The position numbers and the translations under genes were made by a program. DNA of 33,856 nucleotides from an uncultured Mycoplasmatota bacterium (GTDB lineage: Bacteria > Bacillota_I > Bacilli_A > RF39 > UBA660), in assembly GCA_947056845.1 (NCBI GenBank), contig CAMSCJ010000017.1, positions 1 through 33,856 of the forward strand. The letters are read 5' to 3'. The notes beneath the pieces are model-generated. The model did not search any database. It was not told the DNA's origin and saw only the letters and a program-made list of their open reading frames with translations. How positions within the stretch are numbered: the first letter of the stretch is position 1; every line of letters begins with the position of its first letter. This document shows positions 16,332 to 23,020 of the stretch, in pieces.

Positions 16332-16344
16332 CGAACTATTGTTC
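16332..16344. promoter_or_regulatory. Candidate LexA (SOS) box
   Basis: CGAAC-TATT-GTTC matches the core of the Gram-positive LexA/DinR operator (CGAAC-N4-GTTCG) apart from the last base. It lies just upstream of the -35 position of the minus-strand deacetylase promoter and about 270 bases from the nrdD promoter. Confidence 0.35.
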
Positions 16345-16610
16345 TTAAACAAAATGGCTTATTTTTAATTATAAAAAATGATAAAAATTTTAAAAATTAA
16401 AAAAACCTAAAATATAAAAAAATAGAAAAAATAGAAAAATAAAAAAAGTTAAAATTATCAAAAATGAGGAAACAAAAGGACAAAACAGTATTTTTCAAAA
16501 AATAAAAAATTCTAAAAAGTGTTTTTTTGAAAAAATACCGGTAATTTGATATTGAAAAATAAGGGTAAAAAATAAAAAATGTAAAATTTTAAAAAAGTTC
16601 GAATATTTGT
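16345..16610. other. A-rich divergent intergenic region
   Basis: No gene is seen here. The plus strand is made largely of A-runs of 4-8 bases, broken by single T, G or C, with very few G or C. One GC-containing palindrome, TACCGGTA, stands out at 16536-16543. The phased A-runs suggest curved DNA. I see no DnaA box cluster, riboswitch or small open frame worth naming. Confidence 0.5.
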
Positions 16611-16639
16611 TTGACTTTTTATGTATTAGCGATTATAAT
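16611..16639 (+). promoter_or_regulatory. Promoter of the nrdD operon
   Basis: TTGACT (16611-16616), a 17-base spacer and TATAAT (16634-16639). The leader runs about 24 bases to ATG 16670, with AAGGGAG as the ribosome binding site. Confidence 0.82.
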
Positions 16640-16669
16640 TAAATTGTAATAGTAAGGGAGATTTAGGAT

Positions 16670-18985
16670 ATGTCAGTAGTAGAAGAAGAAAAAAAAATAA
16701 CATTAAAAGTTGTTAAAAGAGATGGGAAAAAAGTCGATTTTAATGGAACAAAAATTGCGATGGCAATAAAAAAAGCTTTCGATAAAATTGATAAAAACGA
16801 CGATGGTGAAATAGATAATAGTGCTGGTTATACTGAAAAAGATATAAATACAATTTATAAATTAGTTATTGCAAGAATAGAAAAAGAGTATAGTGAGGCT
16901 GAAAAGATTAAAATAGAAACAATTCAAGATATGATTGAAGATGCTTTAAAGAAAAAAGGCTATGATGATGTATATAATGAATTTTCTTCATATCGAGAAA
17001 GGCGTAATCAATCACGACAACTATTTAGTGATGAAAAAAAGATGCATAAATTTTTAAAAACATTGGAAGGTCTAGGACTCAAGTCATCTAATGAAGAGGA
17101 TACTAAAAGAGAAAATGCCAATGTTGATGGTGATACAGCAATGGGAACAATGTTGCAATATGGAAGTACTGTTTCTAAAGAGTTCGCTAAATCATATTTA
17201 ATGAAAAAGAGATTTGCTGAAGCTCATGATAATGGTGAGATACATATTCATGATATGGATTTCTTGCCTATGGGAACAACTACATGTATGCAGATAGATT
17301 TAAGTAAATTATTTAAAAATGGTTTTTCAACTGGACATGGACATCTAAGAGAACCAAATGATATTATTTCTTATGCCGCTTTGGCAGCAATTGCTATTCA
17401 ATCAAATCAAAATGATCAACACGGTGGTCAAAGTATTCCTGCATTTGATTATTATTTAGCACCTGGGGTTTTAAAAACATTTAAAAAACAATTTAAACAA
17501 ACAATTAGTGACTTATTAGATTACTCGGATTTTGGACAATTTATTAATATGGCTAGTGTTGCTAAAGAAATCGACAAATTAGTTAGTATTGATTTTGATT
17601 TAAATGTTTTTGAGAGATTTATTAAAGATAGTGAGCAAGTTGGACGTTTATTTAGGATTGCTTATGACAAAGCTTATAGTAAGACTGATCGAATTACTTA
17701 TCAGGCAATGGAAGCTTTTGTTCATAATTTAAATACAATGCATTCTAGAGCTGGTGCTCAAGTTCCATTTTCATCAATCAATTTTGGAACTGATACATCA
17801 AGTGAAGGTAGAATGGTTATGAAAAATTATTTATTAGCAGTTGAAGCTGGTTTAGGACAAAGTGAAACACCAATTTTCCCAATTTCAATATTTAAGGTAA
17901 AAGAGGGTGTTAATTACAATCCAGAGGACCCAAATTATGATTTATTTAAACTTTCATGTCGTGTTTCAGCTAAGCGATTATTTCCTAATTTTTCATTTAT
18001 TGATGCACCGTTTAATTTGCAATTTTATAAAGAAGGCGATTATGCAACTGAGGTTGGCTATATGGGATGTCGTACAAGAGTTTTAGGAAATGTTGTTGAT
18101 TCAGACCGTGCCGTTACACCTGGTAGAGGTAATTTGTCATTCACATCGATTAATTTACCACGTTTGGGTATTAAACATGGTATTGTAAGTAATAGTGAAG
18201 TAGATTTAGATGGTTTCTTTAGTGAATTATCTGATTTGATGGATTTAGTTAGGGACCAATTATTGGAAAGATTTGAAATTCAATGTAGTAAGCATGTTTA
18301 TAATTTTCCATTCTTATTAGGTCAAGGTATTTGGATGGATTCTGAAAAATTAAAAAATACTGACAACAAATTAAAAAAAATATTAAAACATGGAACTTTA
18401 AGTATTGGTTTCATTGGGCTAGCAGAATGTTTAAAAGCTTTAGTTGGTAAGCATCATGGTGAGTCAAGTGAATCTCAAGAATTAGGACAAAAAATTATTA
18501 GTTTTATGCGCAAGAAAACTGATGAATATTCAGAAAAATATAATTTGAATTTTACTTTATTAGCAACACCTGCTGAAGGTTTGTCAGGTCGATTTGTTAA
18601 TATTGATAAAGCCATATATGGAAAAATAAAAGGTGTTACAGATAGAAATTATTATACTAATTCTTTCCATATACCAGTTTATTATAATATATCAGTTGCT
18701 AATAAAATTCATTTAGAAGCACCATATCATGCTTTCACTAATGCAGGACATATTTCCTATATTGAGTTAGATGGTGATCCATCTGAAAATGTTGATGTAT
18801 TTGAGAAAATTGTTCGTATTATGAAAGAAGAGGGAATCGGTTATGGAGCAATTAATCATCCGGTTGATCGAGATCCAGTTTGTGGGTATGTTGGGATTAT
18901 AAAAGATGTATGCCCACGTTGTGGTAGAAGAGCTGGCGAAGCAGTTAGTGTTGATTTGTTAAAAAATATTAATTGTTGTAAATAA
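16670..18985 (+). CDS. nrdD: Anaerobic ribonucleoside-triphosphate reductase, large polypeptide lacking the glycyl-radical domain
   Basis: 771 residues. Class III ribonucleotide reductase, which makes deoxynucleotides without oxygen. An N-terminal ATP-cone (about 10-115) opens with VVKRDGKKVDF. The barrel holds IHIHDMDF, TTTCMQID (Cys206), HSRAGAQVPFSSINFG and MGCRTRV (Cys467, position of the thiyl-radical cysteine). The C-terminus has VCGY (Cys738), CPRC (Cys748, Cys751) and a final CC (769-770), like the zinc site that normally precedes the glycyl-radical segment. The expected RxxGY glycine motif is absent: the protein stops at residue 771, and that motif is encoded by the next small gene. 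The gene is first of a four-gene operon. Confidence 0.95.
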   Translation: MSVVEEEKKITLKVVKRDGKKVDFNGTKIAMAIKKAFDKIDKNDDGEIDNSAGYTEKDINTIYKLVIARIEKEYSEAEKIKIETIQDMIEDALKKKGYDDVYNEFSSYRERRNQSRQLFSDEKKMHKFLKTLEGLGLKSSNEEDTKRENANVDGDTAMGTMLQYGSTVSKEFAKSYLMKKRFAEAHDNGEIHIHDMDFLPMGTTTCMQIDLSKLFKNGFSTGHGHLREPNDIISYAALAAIAIQSNQNDQHGGQSIPAFDYYLAPGVLKTFKKQFKQTISDLLDYSDFGQFINMASVAKEIDKLVSIDFDLNVFERFIKDSEQVGRLFRIAYDKAYSKTDRITYQAMEAFVHNLNTMHSRAGAQVPFSSINFGTDTSSEGRMVMKNYLLAVEAGLGQSETPIFPISIFKVKEGVNYNPEDPNYDLFKLSCRVSAKRLFPNFSFIDAPFNLQFYKEGDYATEVGYMGCRTRVLGNVVDSDRAVTPGRGNLSFTSINLPRLGIKHGIVSNSEVDLDGFFSELSDLMDLVRDQLLERFEIQCSKHVYNFPFLLGQGIWMDSEKLKNTDNKLKKILKHGTLSIGFIGLAECLKALVGKHHGESSESQELGQKIISFMRKKTDEYSEKYNLNFTLLATPAEGLSGRFVNIDKAIYGKIKGVTDRNYYTNSFHIPVYYNISVANKIHLEAPYHAFTNAGHISYIELDGDPSENVDVFEKIVRIMKEEGIGYGAINHPVDRDPVCGYVGIIKDVCPRCGRRAGEAVSVDLLKNINCCK

Positions 18986-19019
18986 AAAGAATAAATAGAA
19001 AATTGAAGGGAGAATTTTT

Positions 19020-19199
19020 ATGAAAACAGAAGTTAAAAATGTTGTATCAAGCGAAAGAGAGAAAAAAGTTGGAGAGGGCGTAGGATTTGAGAGAATTCGT
19101 CGTATTACAGGTTATTTAGTTGGAACTGTAGATCGTTTTAATAACGGTAAACGTGCTGAAGAACATGACCGTGTAAAACACTCTTTAGGTAATATGTAA
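19020..19199 (+). CDS. Stand-alone glycyl-radical domain of NrdD
   Basis: 59 residues with its own ribosome binding site (GAAGGGAG, 19005-19012) and ATG 19020, easily missed because of its size. Residues 21-54 are the classical end of NrdD: ERIRRITGYLVG (radical Gly31), then DRFNNGKRAEEHDRVKH. The frame differs from nrdD. A TAG at 18996-18998 closes this frame upstream, so one frameshift could not join the two genes. It overlaps nrdG by one base (TAATG). The likely role is to dock on the large subunit and carry the glycyl radical made by NrdG, comparable in principle to GrcA/YfiD, the separate glycyl-radical unit that can rescue pyruvate formate-lyase. That docking is inference. Confidence 0.92.
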   Translation: MKTEVKNVVSSEREKKVGEGVGFERIRRITGYLVGTVDRFNNGKRAEEHDRVKHSLGNM

Positions 19200-19777
19200 T
19201 GAAAATTCGTTTAGCAAGTGATTTGCAAACCGACAGTATTGTTGATGGAGAAGGGCTTAGGACAGTTATTTGGACGCAAGGTTGTTCGCATAACTGCCTA
19301 GGTTGTCATAATCCTGAAACTCATGATTTTAAGGGTGGATTTGAAATTGATGTTGAGGATCTGAAAGAAAAAATTAAAAAAACTAAATACCAGGATGGTG
19401 TAACTCTTTCTGGTGGAGATCCTTTTTTTCAAATACCTGCTTGTTTAGAAATTGCTAAATATTGTCATAACTTAAATCTTAATGTTTGGTGTTATACTGG
19501 TTATACTTTTGAACAATTGATAACTATATCAAAAAAAAATACCAAGGTTCTTGAATTTTTAGGGCAAATTGATGTTTTAATTGATGGTAAATTTGAATTA
19601 TCTAAAAAAAGCTTAAATGTTAAGTTTAGAGGTTCTACTAATCAAAGGATTGTTGATGTAAAGAAAAGTTTAGAATTAGGATATGCTTGTATAATAACTA
19701 AATATGATAGTGGTTTACAAAATGATAATTTTAGTATAAATGGTCTATTCAATAGAAAAAAAGAAGTATATATTTAG
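19199..19777 (+). CDS. nrdG: NrdG, activase of anaerobic ribonucleotide reductase (radical SAM)
   Basis: 192 residues. The radical SAM cluster motif is CSHNCLGC (Cys29, Cys33, Cys36), followed by HNPETHDF; GGDP at about 77-80 is the SAM-binding motif. WTQGCSHNC and the small size are typical of NrdG. It uses an iron-sulfur cluster and SAM to place the radical on the glycine of NrdD, here presumably on the separate 59-residue protein encoded immediately before it. The stop of that gene and the start of nrdG overlap, so the activase and its substrate domain should be made together. Confidence 0.95.
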   Translation: MKIRLASDLQTDSIVDGEGLRTVIWTQGCSHNCLGCHNPETHDFKGGFEIDVEDLKEKIKKTKYQDGVTLSGGDPFFQIPACLEIAKYCHNLNLNVWCYTGYTFEQLITISKKNTKVLEFLGQIDVLIDGKFELSKKSLNVKFRGSTNQRIVDVKKSLELGYACIITKYDSGLQNDNFSINGLFNRKKEVYI

Positions 19778-19789
19778 TATGAGGTTTAT

Positions 19790-20158
19790 ATGAACAACTT
19801 AAATTTAAAAAAATGCAATAAATGTGGAACAATTGTTAATGTTATGCATTGTGATGATAAAAATATAATGTGTTGTAATGAAATAATGCTTGATGTAAAG
19901 AGCAATGTTACTGAATGTGCTATTGAAAAGCATTTGCCAACATATAAAGTTATTGATAATAAAATTTTAGTTGAAGTAAATCATGTTATGGAAGATGATC
20001 ATTATATATCTTTTATTACTTTAGTTAAAGATAATTTAGAGATTACTAAATATTTAAATGGTGAGTTAAAAGCTCAAGTTGAGTTTCCATATTTAGAAGG
20101 TTCTACTTTATATGCTTATTGTAATAAACATGGTTTATGGAAATGCGATGTTGAGTAA
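19790..20158 (+). CDS. dfx: Desulfoferrodoxin / superoxide reductase
   Basis: 122 residues, a two-iron superoxide reductase. The N-terminal desulforedoxin-like site has Cys9, Cys12, Cys28 and Cys29 (KKCNKCG...MCCN). The catalytic iron site has EKHLPTY (His48), NHVMEDDHYI (His65, His71) and YCNKHGLWKC (Cys111, His114), all as in the family; Glu47 sits where the sixth ligand is found. It reduces superoxide to hydrogen peroxide without making oxygen, as anaerobes prefer. It starts 12 bases after nrdG with GAGG and ends before a clear terminator, so it is the last gene of the nrdD operon and probably helps protect the oxygen-sensitive radical enzyme. Confidence 0.93.
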   Translation: MNNLNLKKCNKCGTIVNVMHCDDKNIMCCNEIMLDVKSNVTECAIEKHLPTYKVIDNKILVEVNHVMEDDHYISFITLVKDNLEITKYLNGELKAQVEFPYLEGSTLYAYCNKHGLWKCDVE

Positions 20159-20176
20159 ATTCTATAAATTTGATTG

Positions 20177-20200
20177 AAATCAGGTTTGCCTGATTTTTTT
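20177..20200 (+). terminator. Intrinsic terminator of the nrdD operon
   Basis: AAATCAGG (20177-20184), a TTTG loop, CCTGATTT (20189-20196) and a seven-T run. A textbook terminator; the minus-strand ylbJ gene ends just beyond it. Confidence 0.93.
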
Positions 20201-20207
20201 CTTATTT

Positions 20208-21188
20208 TTAAAATAAATTCATCCAGTAGTTAAATGTAAAAAATACCAATAATGATGATATTAAAGCATGAAGTATTCTAGCAGTTAGGAATGGGAAGTA
20301 CTTAATTTTTGTATCACTTAAAATACTTATTATTTGCATATGGACACTTAGGCCACCAAATGATATAATCATAGTTGAAAGAGTACATTTTAGTTTTAAT
20401 GGAATGGCTTCTAAACTGATGTATTTTAATCCTTGTGTCATTTCAATGAATCCGTTTAGAATACTTTGATTAAAACTATTTAGGTTAATGTTATTATCGA
20501 TAATTGTCGTAATTACTAAGAACATACTAATTACACCTAAAATTAATATTAGGGTATTAATACTGTTTAGTAAGGCTTCAGTAATTATTTGACCAAAACT
20601 TTTTTTTGTTTTAGTTCTTTTTTCACTAATTTCGCGAATTACTTCTTTTAATGAGCATTTTGCTTTCGTATCTTTTGTGGGATAATAGTACCTAAAAATA
20701 ATACCGATTATAATATTACCTAGATAATGACAAATCAAAATTAATAATCCTACTTCTTTATTGTTTAGAAATAATAGGGAGATTGTTCCTAAAATAAACA
20801 GGGGATTAGAAAAATGAGTAAATGTTAGTAATTTGGTAGCTTCTTTTTCATTTATTAATTCCTTTTTGTATAGCTCCCTAATATATTTTGCACTACTAGG
20901 AAATCCAGAAATCAAACTCATTATAAAAGCAAAAGCTCCAACACCCTTGGTTTTAAAAACTTTATTCATAATAGGTTTGCAGATTTCACCAATGAGTTCA
21001 ATAAAACCATAGTTGATTAGTAGTTCTGATAAAATAAAAAAAGGAAATAAAGAAGGAAAAACATTTTCTTTCCAAATGTTGAAAGAGAAACTAACTGCAT
21101 TTAGGATTGATTCTGAATCTGTTAAAATTTCTATAGCAACAAATATTAAAATAATTAGAATTAAAACAGTATTAATAGTTTTTTTCAT
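20208..21188 (-). CDS. ylbJ: YlbJ-like integral membrane protein
   Basis: 326 residues with about eight hydrophobic segments. The first half matches YlbJ/nucleoside-recognition (Gate) proteins: SFNIWKENVFPSLFPFFILSELL, IMSLISGFPSSAKYIRELY and LLTFTHFSNPLFILGTI. In Bacillus ylbJ is a sporulation membrane protein under sigma-E, near ylbL; here ylbJ and ylbL are divergent neighbours. Nothing else in the window suggests sporulation, so the protein may have a different job in this organism. The start is well set by GGAGGAC seven bases before ATG 21188. Confidence 0.85.
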   Translation of the reverse strand: MKKTINTVLILIILIFVAIEILTDSESILNAVSFSFNIWKENVFPSLFPFFILSELLINYGFIELIGEICKPIMNKVFKTKGVGAFAFIMSLISGFPSSAKYIRELYKKELINEKEATKLLTFTHFSNPLFILGTISLLFLNNKEVGLLILICHYLGNIIIGIIFRYYYPTKDTKAKCSLKEVIREISEKRTKTKKSFGQIITEALLNSINTLILILGVISMFLVITTIIDNNINLNSFNQSILNGFIEMTQGLKYISLEAIPLKLKCTLSTMIISFGGLSVHMQIISILSDTKIKYFPFLTARILHALISSLLVFFTFNYWMNLF

Positions 21189-21233
21189 AAAATGTCCTCC
21201 ATTTATATATTCTTTATTAGAAAGGAAAAGCCT

Positions 21234-22256
21234 ATGTTTAGTAAATTATATGATAAAATAAAAGAATTTTTTTTAAATAATTATCGTTTTTTAATATTTT
21301 TGATATCAATTGTTATTATTTTCAATATTCAATTACCATATACGATTGAAGCACCTGGGGGTTATATTAATGTTACAAGGCGGATTGATATGGATAATGC
21401 TTATGAATCAAAGGGAAGTTTTAATATGGCTTATGTTTCGGAGGTAAGTGCTACTATTCCAACTCTTTTTTATGCATGGTTGAATCCTAATTGGGATATA
21501 TCAAAGAATGAAGATATATTGTTAGAAAATGAAACAATAGATGATTTATTATTTAGGAATAAACTAGCGCTTAAAGAAGCCAATAATAATGCAATTATGG
21601 TGGCTTATACAAAGGCAGGGTATAATTATACTATAATTAATCAAGAACTTTATGTTGCTTATATAGATAAGGATGCTGATACTACTTTAGAAGTTGGTGA
21701 TTTGATTGTTAGTGTAGATAATCAGAAAATTAAATCAAAATCAGATATAAGTGAAATAATTAAATCTAAAAAAAGTGGTGATAAATTAACCTTTAGGGTT
21801 TTGAATAATGATAGGGAATATGAAAGAATTGCGTATATTAAAGATATTGATGGTGAAACAATTATTGGAATCATTATATATGAAATGCTTGATTTAGACA
21901 TGGAGCCATCAGTAAAAATTAAGACAGAAAGTTCAGAATCTGGACCATCAGGTGGGCTCATGACTTCTTTAGCTATATATAATTCACTTGTAGAAGAAGA
22001 TATAACCAATGGTGAAATTATTATTGGAACAGGGACAATTGACGCTAAAGGAAATGTTGGAAGTATTGGTGGCGTAAAATATAAATTATTGGGGGCTATA
22101 AAGGGTAAGGCTAAAATTTTTATTGTACCTAATGGTGAAAACTATTTAGAAGCGATGGCTTTAAAAACTAAAAATAATTATGATATTGAGATAGTCGGTG
22201 TTTCAACATTTGATGAAGCATTGGAATTTTTAGAAAATTATAATAAAAAATCTTAA
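21234..22256 (+). CDS. ylbL: YlbL-like membrane protease (PDZ plus Lon-type domain)
   Basis: 340 residues from ATG 21234, with AAAGGA eight bases upstream; an in-frame ATG at 21192 lacks a site. One N-terminal membrane segment (about 17-35), then a region ending in a PDZ domain (about 133-215: LEVGDLIVSVDNQKIKSKSDISEII...LTFRVLN), then the Lon (S16) protease domain. The catalytic serine is in SESGPSGGL and the lysine in GGVKYKLLGAI, the Ser-Lys pair of Lon-type proteases. There is no ATPase domain. The active site should face outward. The natural substrate is not evident. Start codons of ylbJ and ylbL are only 45 bases apart. Confidence 0.9.
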   Translation: MFSKLYDKIKEFFLNNYRFLIFLISIVIIFNIQLPYTIEAPGGYINVTRRIDMDNAYESKGSFNMAYVSEVSATIPTLFYAWLNPNWDISKNEDILLENETIDDLLFRNKLALKEANNNAIMVAYTKAGYNYTIINQELYVAYIDKDADTTLEVGDLIVSVDNQKIKSKSDISEIIKSKKSGDKLTFRVLNNDREYERIAYIKDIDGETIIGIIIYEMLDLDMEPSVKIKTESSESGPSGGLMTSLAIYNSLVEEDITNGEIIIGTGTIDAKGNVGSIGGVKYKLLGAIKGKAKIFIVPNGENYLEAMALKTKNNYDIEIVGVSTFDEALEFLENYNKKS

Positions 22257-22276
22257 ATTTTATTTTAAGATTTTTT
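22245..22276 (+). terminator. Intrinsic terminator overlapping the ylbL stop
   Basis: A 13-bp perfect stem: six A then TCTTAAA (22245-22257), pairing with TTTAAGA then six T (22264-22276), with a six-base loop. The TAA stop of ylbL (22254-22256) is in the 5' arm. Confidence 0.85.
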
Positions 22277-22386
22277 ATTATAACATTAAAATTAATAATA
22301 ATATTATTTTAAAAATCATAAGTTTTACAATCAGGGAATTTGTTTATAGTAATTTTTCTATTATCAGTTTAGTAATAACTAGATAT

Positions 22387-22411
22387 TAAAAAAATAGCCG
22401 ATGGAGCTATT
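22387..22411 (-). terminator. Intrinsic terminator for the minus-strand TspO unit
   Basis: Read on the minus strand: AATAGC, a seven-base loop, GCTATT and a run of T. It lies about 140 bases after the TspO stop. Confidence 0.75.
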
Positions 22412-22467
22412 AATAATACCTAAAAATTTATAAATTAGTATGAAGTGTTTGGTTATAGTTTAAAAAT

Positions 22468-22544
22468 AAAAGGTGGATAATTATATTTAGAGTAGAATTG
22501 GTTGTACTATTATTGAACTTCTTATAGTATTATTCATGTAAGTT
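22468..22544 (+). pseudogene. Possible remnant of a type IV prepilin gene
   Basis: A good ribosome binding site (AAAGGTGG, about 22469-22476) is followed by ATA TTT AGA GTA GAA. One frame over, starting at 22500, the bases read GCTIIELLIVLFM and then stop. That closely matches the prepilin cleavage motif G-F-T-L-I-E-L-L-I-V-L. No protein of useful length can be made. The simplest reading is a decayed prepilin start with a lost ATG, a frameshift and an early stop; chance similarity in AT-rich DNA cannot be excluded. Confidence 0.35.
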
Positions 22545-22549
22545 AATAT

Positions 22550-22972
22550 CTAATTTATTATAGTTACAATATTAAGTGATAAAGCTATTGCTAACCAAAT
22601 AAGATATGGTATTTGTAATTTTGCGGCTAATTTATTATATTCCTTAAAGTATTCAATCATATTAATTACGATAATAATTAGAATAATTATAATGATTAGA
22701 GCTAAAAATTTGGCATTCAAATTAAAATAAATTAAAGGCCATAGAAAGTTAATTATTAATTGAAGATAGTATAATTTAAGATTTCCACCATCACGTTTTA
22801 CAAGATAACTGGAAATCCCCATTAAAGTATAAAGAATTGTCCATACAATTGGAAAAATTATCGATGGTATTATAAGATTATAATTGGTAGTATCTGAAAT
22901 TATACCAATAATAAATCCTCCTACAAGTGGTATTGAAAGGTATTTTATAAGGTTTAAAATATTTTTTTTCAT
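22550..22972 (-). CDS. tspO: TspO/MBR family membrane protein
   Basis: 140 residues from ATG 22972, where GGTGA lies five bases upstream. Five membrane segments and the family pattern are visible: IIPSIIFPIVWTILYTLMGISSYLV (helix 2), YYLQLIINFLWPLIYFNLNA, a long hydrophobic helix 4, MIEYFKEYNKLAAKLQIPYLIWLAIALSLN. TspO proteins bind porphyrins and sterols and are linked to stress responses. The motif PYLIW, with its aromatic ligand-pocket residues, is kept; some other usual tryptophans are replaced. It follows the penicillin-binding protein gene by 38 bases, but a terminator lies between. Confidence 0.88.
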   Translation of the reverse strand: MKKNILNLIKYLSIPLVGGFIIGIISDTTNYNLIIPSIIFPIVWTILYTLMGISSYLVKRDGGNLKLYYLQLIINFLWPLIYFNLNAKFLALIIIIILIIIVINMIEYFKEYNKLAAKLQIPYLIWLAIALSLNIVTIIN

Positions 22973-22994
22973 TTTTTCACCATTATTATATATG

Positions 22995-23020
22995 TAAAAA
23001 AACAAGAAATTATTCTTGTT
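22995..23020 (-). terminator. Intrinsic terminator after the penicillin-binding protein gene
   Basis: On the minus strand AACAAGA (23020-23014), loop, TCTTGTT (23007-23001), then five or more T. It includes the stop codon of the gene. A TATATAAT sequence just beyond may be the -10 of the TspO gene. Confidence 0.78.

Noticed and set aside
16290..16669. Replication origin
   Set aside because: The region is A-rich but has no cluster of TTATCCACA-like DnaA boxes and no dnaA or dnaN neighbour.
18960..19199. A simple frameshift in one long nrdD
   Set aside because: The second frame is closed by a TAG at 18996-18998 upstream of its own ATG, and it has a good ribosome binding site; one indel cannot join the two.
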